DNA from: Gyrodactylus bullatarudis
Taxonomy: Eukaryota > Platyhelminthes > Monogenea > Gyrodactylidea > Gyrodactylidae
Assembly: GCA_012064415.1 (NCBI GenBank)
Contig: SSNU01000269.1
Span: forward strand, 1 to 64,000
Length of the DNA stretch: 64,000 nucleotides
Reading direction: 5' to 3'
The notes under the pieces were generated by a model. That model did not search any database. It worked only from the letters and a program-made list of their open reading frames with translations, and was not told the DNA's origin. A program made the position numbers and the translations under genes. Within the stretch, counting starts at the first letter, position 1. Every line of letters begins with the position of its first letter. This document shows, in pieces, positions 43,503 to 55,232 of this stretch.

Positions 43503-45969
43503 CAGTCGTGGACAAAACTGGTGGAGTGAGCCATTCCGACGAAAATAAAGCGGCATATACCACGAAAAAGTGAATTATAGATCAAAATGTTGCAAGAAAT
43601 CCATTGGTGGAATTATTTTGTTCGAAAATTAATGTTTAGGGCCGCAAAATTTTTATGGGTCAAAATTGATGACTTTAGAGGTTAATACTGACTTTATTAA
43701 TTACTCCAGAGAAAAGAAAAAATGCTCATTGGAGCCTATAAAATGCGCTCTTTCTTTTGGAGATAAAAAAATCTACAAAAACCCTTCTATCAAAAGTCGT
43801 TTTTCACAAATTTACTTCAAAGTAGTATTGTAATAAGCCATATTACGCTATATAGGTACACATTTAAGACCCTGTGGATCTAACTTCACAAAATACATAG
43901 CTGAAAAGGGCCTCAATAGAAAGAGAAATAAATTCTGATCATTATATGTATAGGATTTATTAATTGGTTAGATAGATGCGTATAAATTAAACCGAAGGAA
44001 AAGATTTATAAATTTATGAAAAATTGGACTTTTTGACTTTTTCATTCTGCTATTATTCTGGAAAATGAATAGATTTATCAGTCTTAAAATTATTAAGAAC
44101 TATATATAAATGATTAATGGATGTTCTAAAAGACCCTGTCAGCAATCATAAGCTTAAAATAAATTCCTTCCAAGTCTTGTTAATAAATTACATCAAACGA
44201 TGTTAATAATGAGCTGCTTAACAGGAAAATACTTAATTTTAGTTGCTTTATCGAACTAATAAAAAGTCTATTGGCTCAATGAGAGTTTCATGTAAAAATT
44301 AATAAAATATGAAAATTTTATTGAATTACTGAATACAAAAAGGTTCTGTTTATTTGATAAAAACAAAATACAAATATTAAAAATATTTAGATTTGTTTTA
44401 TTCTATTAAAATCCTTCATATTCATAATCAAATAATAAGCCCCCTCTAAGTCCTATTCAGTAATGTCTAAGCAAGTTGTATCCCTGGTAGGTTAGCATGA
44501 TGACAACTTTTAACAACTTCTTGATCTATTCTGTCAGAAATTCTTTTAATAACATCTGCCAATTGATCATCTGGCTGCATGTTCCTGATTGCTGAATGCC
44601 AAGAATTTTTATAGGTTCCAAAAATATTCTCGATAGGATTGAGATCTGGACTATGCGTTGGCCAGAGAGGCAATTTTTTCAAATTATTCATCGCCATATA
44701 ATATCTTGTCTATAAAATATAATATAAGTTAATAATAATTATAATTATTATTAAAATAAATTCTATCCTTACATAAAGCGATGAATGAATTGAAGCATAA
44801 TCCATAAGAATTAGCGAACCATTTCTGGCATATTCCAAAAGTGCTGGCATGTCATCATGGAGCTCCGGATTTTCAGGAACATTCTGTTGGATTTCTGGAG
44901 AATTTTCTTCTGAACCTTCTGAAGTATGATAAGATCCATTGAACAGAGAGGCAACTTTATCCATTTTAATTGTATCTCTGTTATTGAGATATGCCTCTCG
45001 GATTAGTTCATGATATTCCCCATCTCGATAGTTGATGACTTTATGATTCAGTTGACCAACAGCTCTGTTTATTTCTTGGTCGAAGTTTCTTAGCATTTCT
45101 CTAACGCCTTGATCTTGTACATTCCTTCTAGGTCGTGCCTCTTCAACAGGACTGCGTTCACGAGCAACCTGATTAGCAGCGGGAGGTCCACTACGTCTTG
45201 CTCGTGTTCTGTTTGGAACGTTAGCTTGGGGATCCGTTCGGCGTCTTTCTAAGAATCTATCTAATAATGAAAACTTACGTATAGCTGGCCTTTCATTTTC
45301 CATAACAAAATCATCAAAACGAGCTGGCCTAGAGGTATTTCTCTTGGGTAAACCTTCTCTTGGCATTATTTATCAGTAATTTCTTTATGATATTTTTTCA
45401 GATATTTCTAAATTGATGAGCTTAAACTATCGTAGATTTTTAAAATTTTGAGTTTTACTTTTAACTTAACATGTGTAAATTTTTAAATATAAATTCTAAA
45501 ATGGAGAAATTTCCTAATTCCTAATTTTACTACTTTCAATCGAAAAAAGATCCCTTTTATCTCCTAAAATTGAAGAGGACAAATAGTTATATTATAATGT
45601 TTCCATTTCTTGAATATAGCTGATTCCTATCTATGATTTATAATATTCATCAAATTAGAGATTTACTCTCCTCCATTCTCTTTACTTAGTAAAAAACTGA
45701 GTTTTATTGAGACAAAAGTTAATAAAATAAGCATACTTTATAATGATTATGTATTAAAAAAACATATTTTTTGAATTTTAATCCATTTATAATTTATCTT
45801 GCAATCTTATATTCATGATTTTTACATCATAGTGTTCTAAGTCTTTTATCCGAAATTTAACGATTCCATGTTTTCTCTTACCAATATACCGATAATACAT
45901 CAGGAATATACCGAAAATATTCACGCGATTTCTCGCGAAGGTTCACTCCACCAGTTCTGTCCACGACTG
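43503..45969 (-). mobile_element. Complete Tc1/mariner-type transposon, 2467 bp
   Basis: 27-bp terminal inverted repeats beginning CAGTCGTGGACA and ending GGTGGAGTGA with one internal mismatch. TA dinucleotides at 43501-43502 and 45970-45971 fit a TA target duplication. One gene is present (44467-45366, minus). About 950 bp of AT-rich non-coding sequence lies on its 3' side and 600 bp on its 5' side. Near-identical ends suggest fairly recent activity. Confidence 0.93.
44467..45366 (-). CDS. Chimeric Tc1/mariner-like transposase, two exons
   Basis: Exon 1 is 45366-44773 (198 codons). The intron 44772-44710 is 63 nt (GTAAGG...TTATAG), phase 0. Exon 2 is 44709-44467 (80 codons plus stop). The C-terminal part matches the Tc1/mariner catalytic domain: LILMDYASIHSS corresponds to the second catalytic Asp block (usually QDNDPKHT-like), and LWPTHSPDLNPIENIF carries the catalytic Glu. 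The N-terminal 180 residues are not the usual helix-turn-helix pair: they are Arg/Pro-rich (SRPARFDDFV, PNRTRARRSGPPAA), then a helical segment (REMLRNFDQEINRAVGQL) and an acidic Glu/Asn/Pro linker. The first catalytic Asp region and the usual N-terminal half are not evident. Either a shortened chimeric transposase or a non-autonomous derivative. Confidence 0.88.
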
Positions 45970-46224
45970 TATCATTATTATGGAATCTTTAAAATTGAAT
46001 CAAAAATCGAAATCAACGTTTACTCAGTTAAGCAAAAATAATCTTTGACTTCATATTACCAGGGATTATAGTATAATTTTAGATGTTGATTTGTCAACTC
46101 TTTAGATCATTGTCTGAGTGCTTGCTTGCTCTTCTCGTCAAGTACTACTCAAAATATTCTACACACTCTTATGTTTATTTTGTAAATCATATAGAAGTTA
46201 TTTTGTTTATTAGACTGTTGTGAG

Positions 46225-46383
46225 ATGCTTCAAGAGAAAATATCGTCAGGCCTTCTTTTTCATATTAATTTTGTCAAATTTATTAATTTAATAATTTTCT
46301 TGAGACATACCCAAGGATACAGAAATGATTTAATGGTCAGGTTTTTAACTCTCAACTTTTACTATTATTGGGTTCTGAACTCA
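46225..46383 (+). CDS. Possible short ORF running into a repeat
   Basis: MLQEKISSGLLFHINFVKFI then a Leu/Ile-rich segment and LRHTQGYRNDLMVRFL. The last codons before the stop at 46417-46419 come from the FB3-like repeat that begins about 46384. Coding status is uncertain. Confidence 0.22.
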
Positions 46384-46470
46384 TGGGGGAAGGTTAGAGA
46401 AAACAGACGTATATTATAGTGATTAACGTTATATTTCGCCAGGTCTCTTCAGACTCTACCCTGGTTCACA
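46384..46470 (+). repeat. One-armed relative of FB3
   Basis: GAAGGTTAGAGAAAACAGAC and CGCCAGGTCTCTTCAGACTC match the left arm and centre of the 19993-20190 element. The second arm is missing. Confidence 0.8.
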
Positions 46471-46839
46471 ATGCAAAATTTTTGTGCACCTCCATTGGTT
46501 GATTTGATTGCATCAAAGAAGCTGGGAGGGGGGTTCACTTCTCATTTCACTTTTTGCCTCTTCATGAATGCATCAATTTGTAGCTGACCAGTGGAACCTC
46601 TTCTTTTTCTTCTAGTCACTGGGCGTTTTCCATTCTTTCTTTTCTCGGTATTTACAGGTTGGCATGTAATTTTATTATCAACTATTGTTGACTTCTCTTG
46701 AGTTTCAATTATTACAAAACATATCTAATTCAGCCATCAAATGATGGAATATTTAATATATTTATTTTTGAGAACCGTTCTTTTCTGATTTTTCTGAGCT
46801 TATACATTTTTTTCAGAGTAAGTTGGATTTTTTGCGGTA

Positions 46840-47240
46840 CAATTGTGCCCCAGTTTTGGTGTATGAGAAATCTCACAATCAAATTTTCCTATGAAAAACA
46901 GTTTTTCTCATCAAGACACTTTTGATAGAATTCATCATTGATTTTTAATTAGACATCAAAGTTTATTTTCAAGATTTTTCATGCTCAGTGTACGAATTCA
47001 ATAGGTTTTAGTGTAAAAAATAAGAAGATGATGCCAATCGTTTTAATCAGGTTTTAGTGGTACTGATCTAATTAAGAGAAAATTCTCTTTAAATTGAGAC
47101 AGAAAAACAATTTCGGCCAAAAAATTCATCATTCAAAAAACTTGTTCTACTTTTAAGTAGATCTATAATGAGAAAAATCTATTTCTCATAGGAAAATTAG
47201 GGTGTGCGATTTCTCATACACCAAAACTGGGGCAAAACTG
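46840..47240. mobile_element. 401-bp TA-flanked MITE
   Basis: Ends read inwards CAATTGTGCCCCAGTTTTGG (left) and CAGTTTTGCCCCAGTTTTGG (right), continuing TGTATGAGAAATC in both. TA at 46838-46839 and 47241-47242. No coding capacity for a transposase. The terminal sequence differs from the other two TA-type elements here, so it belongs to a third family. Confidence 0.88.
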
Positions 47241-47242
47241 TA

Positions 47243-48117
47243 TATTGGTCCCAAAATAAGGACCCGTTGCTCAAATACTCTGAAAGTAATCATTTTTCAA
47301 ATTTTTTTACAATCTACAGCTGTGGATTTTATAAAAAAGTCTCATAAACTTGCTTATTATACAGAGAGTAATTAAGTTCAATTAACGAATGATGGATTCT
47401 CTTTCATGTTTTCAAGCAAAAGTCTTCAACCTCTTGGTGTATCACTTTGATTTATATTCTCTATTGATAATAATGACTCATTGCTTAAACTTTTTGATTT
47501 ATTCTCATTATTAAAACATCATAGACTTTACACTAACCACTCAAGTTTTATTGACAATATCTATTAAAATAAAATACCGATTTCCTGAGTTTTTATCCAA
47601 TTGATTTTTATCAACTCATACGTAATCGTTAGGTGTACTTTTAGTTACAATATATAAACCTTTTTTCATTACCTTCTTATTACTAATAGGTCTATTTATT
47701 GACAGGCTACAAGTATTCAAATCAAAGTAAATTGAATAATAATAATATTAGGTAAGCAGTTAGGAATAAAAATTTATATTCAGGTAGTATTCGAGAGTTA
47801 ATTTGAAGTAGACCAATCAGAATGAATATTCCCGAAATATTCAGACCTGATTTTTTATCTAAAAAGGTTATATTTAATTAATATTCACGTAGATTGAATC
47901 TTACCAACTATAATATGTAAACTTTTGGTGTACTTTTATTCTTAAGATATGGGAATAATCTTGTTTTTTGATGCTATTGACAATTTTCCCTTTTACCAAG
48001 AAGATTTTAATGCCTTGTTTCTGTTTGATGTGGGAATTTGAAAAATTCCTCCTTGAAAGGCGAGTCCTTTCATCTCCCTATGAACTTTTAGAATAAATCT
48101 GTGTTATCACATTCTTG
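47243..48117. other. No firm gene
   Basis: A short coding-like block near 47385-47455 (DGFSFMFSSKSLQPLGVS) stands alone. Otherwise AT-rich. A single exon of an unresolved gene is possible. Confidence 0.3.
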
Positions 48118-48120
48118 AAA

Positions 48121-48252
48121 CAATAATCAATTTTCTATTAACATCTTTCGGTTCTTAATTTTTGAGGCTGATCAGATCTTGGACCTTAGCAGTTTCACAC
48201 TCTCTTTTAAAGAAAAACATGCTTTTGATGATTTGAAATTGGTTTCCTTCTA
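48121..48252 (+). CDS. Candidate C-terminal exon
   Basis: Open stretch reading FRFLIFEADQILDLSSFTLS, then FKEKHAFDDLKLVSF and TAA. It is strongly coding-like up to the point where a foldback-family fragment starts (CTTCTAATTGTGATCC), so the C-terminus may have been altered by the repeat. Function unknown. Confidence 0.3.
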
Positions 48253-49204
48253 ATTGTGATCCTATAAAACAATTATTGCAAAAATCCCATATTCATATTA
48301 GCTCAACTTTCTAGAATGAATAGGAAAATAAATAAGCAATGAATCCTGTGTCGTCGTAACCTTTATGAAACATCACAAGTACATGTCTAGGGAATTATTG
48401 TTCTGTGTAATAAATTAAAATTTGTACTGAAGTTTTAATGACACATGTATAATAGTGATTTGTATATGAACAAAAATGGGTTCTAACATGGGTAGATGGG
48501 TTGATTTAAAATTAATTTTTGTATTTTTAGACACGCAAAGTTTTGTCAATTTTTCAATTGAGAAAAAATATCTTTATTTTTCATATTGAACTTGAGAGTG
48601 AGGAAAATACTTGTTTTGCTTGCTTAAATGTGAACCCTCTTGAACTTTTGATCAATCTTTTACTCTAAAATTAACAAAAACCTTTAAATTTAATGATAGA
48701 TTATAAGAGTGTAAATTTATCGATATTTTCGATCAAAAATAATTAAGGCGATATCTAAAATCTGACCTTCTCGAGTTCCCGATGAAAATAATCGAAATTT
48801 TGTTCAAATGAGATACTAAATTTCCTCAATATCTGGGCTAAATGGAGCGAAGAATATATTTTCGATTGACAGACAAATTCTGATTAGCTTTTGGAAAGAG
48901 CAAATGAAAGATTTATGAGAATCCCAATGTTCAGCAATTTCGGTAGATTGAAAAAAAAATTATCCTGCTAATTTGAATGATTGCATCGAATCGTTTGTCT
49001 CTTTTTTTCAAAGATAATTAGCGATTTGCATCCATCAAAGTAAAAATAATCCAAAATATTATTTCAAGTATCGTATAATATTAAATTAGTCAAGACTCAT
49101 AGAGAGTCTCTATTAGAGAATCTTTTGCAAGATTTAAAATTTCAGCCAATATAGACTTATGACGGTGCTTCATAAAAAGTTTAATTAAAATAATAGCCTT
49201 TAGT

Positions 49205-49490
49205 AGAGTACAGCTGAATTTTTAAAACTATCAAAATTCCAATTCTCGAACAGATTTTAGTAGTAAGCAGATGCAGAGGATTTTATTTATGTAAAAATCT
49301 ATTCTCGGAACTATCAGAGAATAAAGATAGGAATTCTCAAAAAAAAGAAATTCACTAGGGTGAAATAATATTAATTTCAATTGAGGCAGGTACAACCTGA
49401 TCTTAAATACATTTTATAACTTAGCTTAAAATACTTTTATATGCGGTTAAATACATAAAGGAGTTGAGCAGTCCTCTAGCCAGTAAATCT
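49205..49490 (+). repeat. Second copy of the repeat at 39970-40375
   Basis: See the partner. Similar order of blocks, shorter by about 100 nt because of an internal gap. Confidence 0.8.
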
Positions 49491-49879
49491 TGTTCCGCCT
49501 TCATTTTCCAAAGGCTCTGGCAAGATGGTGAACTTATATTTCATTGATCTTTTAGATTCAAACTTTTATAGGCTTCAGGTCTACTATTTTCCCGTTTGAA
49601 TCAAAGAACGTAAATACCGAGAGCAATGTAAGGCTAATTGAAATGAATTTTACAAAAATCTCAAATTTTTGACTTTGAGCTTAAAATTTTTATTTAGTTT
49701 GAAAGTGATAGGATAAAGATAGGAGATTAAAACCGATTGATCTCATTAACGTTTTGCGAGTTGGATTTCGATGTCTTGATCATCTTTCCACTACTTGAAA
49801 ATCGATGAAATTTCGCTAATTAAAATCCCTCAGAAATGGTGGATCTTTCAAAATTTTTCAAATCATGATATTCGGCTTT

Positions 49880-50160
49880 CTTATCTTATTCTCAATGAAT
49901 TTGGGAATTCATGATTTTTAAAAAAATCTCATTTTTTCATCAAGGTATCGAAATTTTTGAAAGAATTTTTTATAACTGATTCAAAATGTACACTTTGACT
50001 GATTTGAGAAAAAAAATTTTTTTTTTAATTTTAGAGACATTTTAAAATTCGAGATGGCGCGATTTTTTAATTTTTTTAAACTTTGAGTTGAAAATTTTTG
50101 TTGATTACAAGGTCTGAGAGGAATCAAAAGTTATTTTTCAGGATCATCATTAGAAAATAT
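49880..50160. repeat. Degenerate foldback-family fragment
   Basis: GAATTTGGGAATTCATGATT near 49898, then TTTTTTCATCAAGGTATCGA and GAGTTGAAAATTTTTGTTGA in the family order. Only one arm is recognisable. A similar but more degraded fragment lies at 52330-52800. Confidence 0.6.
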
Positions 50161-50325
50161 TTATTCTCATTCTTTTATTTGAAAAAACCCGTCATTTTGA
50201 ACTGATTTTGGATCATCCAAGCTTATCAATTTCCAAGCAATAAAAATGATCAAAAAATAGGAAGTAGACCAAAAATAAAGGCCATCCAACTAGCTAGCAA
50301 TCAGAGTAGTAATTATTTTGCCAGG

Positions 50326-50508
50326 TCATTTGTAGGTTGTATTAATGATCTTTAGTGTATCATATCCAATGAGAAATCTCATGAACTTTGTCAGCAGAGA
50401 ATCTTCAGAGCAAGTCACGTAATTTCTGAGTGTATTGTGCTTATCTTCAATATTATTTTTATTATTAATTGAAAGTAACAAGAATATTGGGAATAACTTT
50501 AATTTCAT
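50326..50508 (-). CDS. Small secreted-type protein, 60 aa
   Basis: ATG ORF with a signal-peptide-like start (MKLKLFPIFLLLSIN), then a hydrophilic body (KNNIEDKHNTLRNYVTCSED) ending KIINTTYK and TGA. One Cys only. Codons are coding-like. An overlapping plus-strand ORF is low-complexity Leu/Phe/Ser. Function unknown. Confidence 0.42.
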   Translation of the reverse strand: MKLKLFPIFLLLSINNKNNIEDKHNTLRNYVTCSEDSLLTKFMRFLIGYDTLKIINTTYK

Positions 50509-50639
50509 TTTCCTATTATATTTTTTCTTCCTCTCAACGATCCAGCTCCTTTCCTCCTTTTGTTATGCTCATTGTTGTTCTCAACTGAATTCTGTGTGTT
50601 TATTATTATTTTTCTTACTCCTCATCAATCGAGAATAAT

Positions 50640-51830
50640 TACAGTTAGTATTTATTTAGATGATGTTCCTATCGACATATGTCCCATTATGATCTTTAAA
50701 ATGATCTCATCTCAACTCTGAATAAACAAGAGGAATTTAGTATTTCTATGGGACAGGAAATATGTGTGGGAATACATTTGAGTGTGTAATTACATTCTTC
50801 ATTAACTAAAAGTATCATTCTCAGGGATGAGTAAAAGTCATAAGATGATCCTATTCTCTATTACACAATTAAAAATAGTTGAATTGGACTTTATTCTATG
50901 TCTCCAATTGAGAGCTTTTGTCAAAATATTTTGATGAATTGACAGGAAAAGAAATTTCAGGGCTCAATTTCTCTTGAATAAGACAACATATAAGATCAGT
51001 CAATTTTAAGATCAGGAACGCTTCAATGGTATTTTGGGATTTTTGATCCCTGAATCTTCTCTATTTGATCGCGATCCTGATTAGAGAATCTGGGGTATCA
51101 GAAAAAGTTTTGGTCAAACATAGGGATGAAAAATCATGATATGTTTCGGTTTTACCACAGATCCATCCTTTATAAAGCGTCTAAATTTTTATAATTATTT
51201 TTTATTAAAATATCCTCGGTGATGAGGGAGAAATTCTTCATCAATACAAACTTAATCTATTAATTCATAAAGAGATTCCTTGAGATTTTTCACTTTTCTT
51301 ATCAATGTTACTAATCTTTCGCATTTCGAACGACAGTTATAGACTTTAGAGGCCAATTACTCTTGTAGATTTAATTCTTAGTTTCAATTTTCCAAAGCAT
51401 TCTTTCAGATATCCTATTGATATTCGGAATAATTCTTTTCAATTTTGATAAGAATCGAGTTGTTCGTGAAAGTAATTTCCCAAAAAATTTATTCTTAATC
51501 TGTAGATTTCGAGTCATTTAATACGAAAAAAGTGTTTCCCTATCTATCTAAGAAGGCTTTTCATTTTCTAATAGACTCCGATTGAAAAATTTTTAATTTT
51601 ATGACTGTAGAAATGAAATTCATAAAATTCATAGATAAAATTGCAATTATCAAATCATTAGACCGTGTTACTCCAAGGCTAACTCAAGATGGAATTTATT
51701 CCCAATTTTCTAATTGTATAACCTCATTCATGCGAAATTGGAATACGAATTGAATTGCCTGGCATGAAATACGTGATGTTATCCTTGAGACATTTTTCTT
51801 ACCTCTAATATTGTCTTAATGAATTCAATT
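50640..51830. other. No supported gene
   Basis: Only short broken frames were seen, and no family repeats. Confidence 0.3.
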
Positions 51831-51838
51831 GAAATCAC

Positions 51839-52051
51839 TTGAAAATCTTTCTTCTCTGGAAATTTCAAGAACGTTTTGAAAGGAGACCCATTCAAGTCTT
51901 GAAGATAACAATTAAGTTTCTAAAGTTATTTGGGAATTTACTAAAACTTAAAAATTTTTCTCATGATTATGGCGATCAAAATTATACAGGCTCTGTAAAA
52001 GAAGCCATTTTGAAGAAAAAGTTAAATTTCTATTGCCATTTCCATTTGTGA
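51839..52051 (+). CDS. Possible exon, 70 codons
   Basis: Open frame without ATG: WKFQERFERRPIQVLKITIK, then KNFSHDYGDQNYTGSVKEAI, ending FYCHFHL and TGA. Moderately coding-like. The following sequence is foldback-family debris. Function unknown. Confidence 0.28.
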   Translation: MKIFLLWKFQERFERRPIQVLKITIKFLKLFGNLLKLKNFSHDYGDQNYTGSVKEAILKKKLNFYCHFHL

Positions 52052-53989
52052 CGTTCGGTTCGATTTCCGAAAGTTATGGCGAATTTCTCTGAGAGGCTTT
52101 AACTGAAGTGGAATAGGATTTCTTGTATAATTTTGATCTCAAATATTAGCATTCAGTTGCTAAAAATCTCTGAAATAAACAAAACGTTTGAGTCTCAAAT
52201 GTTGAAATTTTGCACATCTTCAAAAGGCAAAAAAACACCCATAAAAAAGTAACATTAGGAAATCAAGAAAATACCTATGAGAATGATTTGGGATTAGAAA
52301 AATTCTTTTTGCATTACAAAATATGAGTCGAAATTAACGCTAATCTCATTTTTTCATCAAGGTCGTGAAAATTTTTCTGAAATCAGTTCAAAAGACACAC
52401 TTCCATCGATTAAGGAAAAAATAGGTAAAATAGGGTTCTGTAAAATATTAGGAGACGCTTTAAATTTCAAGTTGTCGCAATTTTTCCATTCTTTTAAAGA
52501 ACTTTGAGTTGAAAATTTTGATCTCGTATAAGATGGATCAAACGTAATTTTTCAGGATAATCGATAGACATGAAAAACAAAAATGGTCTTAGAGATCCTA
52601 GGAAACTGCCCATTTTCAGACCATTTTTACTGATTGAAAATGAATAAATTAGGAGTATCCAAGATCAGATCAATTCGAAGGTTAATTCAAAAATTTAATA
52701 GTGACAATTGGTTTCTTCGTTCATTGGTGATTCTGAAAAATAACGTTTGATCCCTCTTGCATCTTGAGATCAACAGCCTTTTTTTCGAATTATTTTATTA
52801 TTCGAGATATAAAAAATTGGATTTATTTGATAATTTCAAATTCATCGAGAATAGATGTATAGAAATCTAAAATTTCTAAACTCAAGACGGACTTTGTTGA
52901 TTTTTTTGCAAATTTTCATCTATTAGACGTTAAATGTGCTTAGTTATAAATGTATTTTCTTGAAAACTTGTTATGATTATAAAGGTATCTAATCAGTCTC
53001 AAGAAATATTGTGCAATAATTATGCTAAAAAAGTATTTATTAATGCTTGCTCTCTTCTATTAATGGCAAGAGAAAATGTAACCATAGAGATGGTTTAGTT
53101 CAGAATTAAAAGAAAATAAGCGTAATAATCTCTATCTCTGTATTTTTGACGTACCTTGAAAATGGATTAAAATTCAAGGGAGCAAACAAAATATATATAC
53201 AGATACATTTAGCCGAAATGCGTAAATAATTTAATACAGATCACCATATCACAGAGTAAAAAATAAGAATTATCTGACAAGTTAACAGCTTAGATATTTT
53301 GTATAAAATAAGATGGGAGGGGAAATACTTTTGTTGTGTAATCCCAAGAAATTTAAAGAATATATTATAATGAGAGAGATGGTACACTGGATTTTGCCTG
53401 AAGCTTATAAACGTGAGTGAGTCATTCTTGTTTGATCTAAAAAATGCTACAGACTCTTTCGCTATTTTGTACTTTTAAGTCATCCGAGTATTGAAGTCTT
53501 CTGTACAATGGTCCTAAATCAGAGATAGACGAATTTTTTTTCCCGAACACATTTTTCTATTTCATGCTTCAAATAGATTCTTTATGGTCCGTAATTGCCA
53601 CCCTCGGATTTTGTCAGAGTTAATTCAGAATTTGATATTAATTTGATCTGAAAATCTGATTCAAAATGATCATAGTGTGTCCAATTATTCATAATTTATC
53701 CTTTCTCGTAGTAAAATTCATTGAAAAATGGTGGCACAAATTTGGAATTATGAATATCTAAATACAATTTAAAACATGAGGTTCAATAGGAATTTTTTCT
53801 TGTTTTCTATCAAATGAACGCATGAACTCAATAAGATAAAAAATTCTAATTAGTAATTACTCTATCTTAGATAGATTTTTTATTCAAATAATCTCTGTGA
53901 TTTTGAAACCTTAAAAAGTTAGGAGGTAACCATATCTCCTTACGAATATATCCTTTTTAGATCAAACGGTAAGAATAGGCAATGTTATT

Positions 53990-54075
53990 TGGATTCTTAA
54001 GAATCTTTGACAAATTCGAATTTTTGATGAATAAATTGAGACTTCCGACTTCATATCAAGTAGCTTTGGTGTATT
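53990..54075 (-). repeat. Terminal fragment of the foldback family
   Basis: ATCTTTGACAAATTCGAATT and CTTCATATCAAGTAGCTTTG match the right end of the 42655-43390 element. The remainder is absent. Confidence 0.75.
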
Positions 54076-54200
54076 TAAATAACGACTCGTTATTAACGAG
54101 TGACTCGGCTTTGTTTCGCTTGAAAGAATAATAAATTTTTCTATTTTACACAACCGATATCATGATCGGAGCTAAATATATATATTTTTAGGAGGTCTTC

Positions 54201-54475
54201 AATGATAAAAAACACTTGGTTTGAAAAAATTCTTTGTTTTTTACTTACTTATCGATCTGTATCGAGATTCTCGAAAGAAGAGAGAAACTAGTGTGAAGAA
54301 ATTTTTAATTTTATTGCAAGTAATTTTGGCAAGCACATTTTTTTCATTTTTTTTGATTTTTGACTCAATTTTTATTCATAAAAGAAAAATGTATTCTCTC
54401 TCAATATTTAATAATAAAGCTCTCTTTGTTAGAGTAGGCATAGGGAAAGGGGTCGTAAAAAAAATGTTTTTATGA
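54201..54475 (+). CDS. Small gene with a possible 33-nt intron
   Basis: From ATG 54201 one frame reads MIKNTWFEKILCFLLTYRS to a donor at 54258. A 33-nt intron (GTATCG...AACTAG) would join CEEIFNFIASNFGKHIFF and stop. The alternative unspliced frame, open to 54475 without ATG, reads LYRDSRKKRETSVKKFLILL and a hydrophobic segment. The two readings cannot be separated by eye. Confidence 0.28.
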
Positions 54476-54527
54476 AGCTCCATCTCATTTTCTAAAGAGA
54501 TATCTTCTGGGTCATTGATTTGCCGAA

Positions 54528-54725
54528 GTGTGGGCCTTCAATCACCATGGTCAATGTGTCTCAATAAACATTTACAAAGTTTTGTTCTGTTATTTCTTTT
54601 TTATTATACACTGTAGAATATATACAACCACAGCATGGAAGAATTCCATTTGCCTTGAACCAAAATTTAAACTCCTGCAAATAAATTTTGCATACAATTT
54701 TGATTTAGTTTCAATATGTCAATAA
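54528..54725 (+). CDS. Possible exon, 65 codons
   Basis: An open frame starting at GTG: WAFNHHGQCVSINIYKVLFC, a hydrophobic Phe/Ile stretch, then TTTAWKNSICLEPKFKLLQ, ending VSICQ and TAA. Four Cys. It is convergent with the gene ending at 54786. Function unknown. Confidence 0.3.
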   Translation: MWAFNHHGQCVSINIYKVLFCYFFFIIHCRIYTTTAWKNSICLEPKFKLLQINFAYNFDLVSICQ

Positions 54726-54785
54726 TTTATTTTATATACGAGAAGATTATAATAAATTATGAGTAGTGAGTATACTTTTCACCTT

Positions 54786-55232
54786 CTAAAGAAGATTAGC
54801 AAAAAAATTCACTAGAAATGCATAGACATCAAGATGAACAAGAGATTCAGGGAGGTGGGGACTATATATATTACAAGGCTTGAAATATTTGGTAGGCATT
54901 TGTTGAAGATGCGAAAAATAATGCTCATCTCCATAGTTTGTACTCAGAATGAGGGAAGAATGAAAAACGACACGTGTCATAAACCAGAATAACATCATAC
55001 ATAAATGTATTAAACATTTTATACTCAAATATTTACTCGGCTTGTAATGAGATTTAATTTCAAGAGAATGAGTCATCATATCTTTCGAAAATGAGTAAAA
55101 AACTCTCGATTCGTAAGAAAAGGATTGAGATATCGCTATCCCTCTCACAAGAGTCAAAAAGGAAAATTCAATTTCCGCTCTTGAATTTGCCCAGGTATTC
55201 ATGGGATAGACTAAGAATTCGTTTAATTTCAT
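54786..55232 (-). CDS. Unrecognised 148-aa protein
   Basis: The longest single-frame ORF in the window. Start chosen at ATG 55232 (MKLNEFLVYPMNTWANSRAE); the frame is open eight codons upstream without ATG. It contains a hydrophobic segment at about 77-100 (CLIHLCMMLFWFMTRVV), then a polar region (STNYGDEHYFSHLQQMPTKY) and a hydrophobic C-terminus (DVYAFLVNFFANLL). Possibly one membrane helix. Codon composition is coding-like. Family not recognised. Confidence 0.5.
   Translation of the reverse strand: MKLNEFLVYPMNTWANSRAEIEFSFLTLVRGIAISQSFSYESRVFYSFSKDMMTHSLEIKSHYKPSKYLSIKCLIHLCMMLFWFMTRVVFHSSLILSTNYGDEHYFSHLQQMPTKYFKPCNIYSPHLPESLVHLDVYAFLVNFFANLL

Noticed and set aside
46698..46925. 75-aa ORF on the plus strand
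   Set aside because: Its second half is the terminal repeat of the MITE at 46840-47240, and the first half is low complexity.
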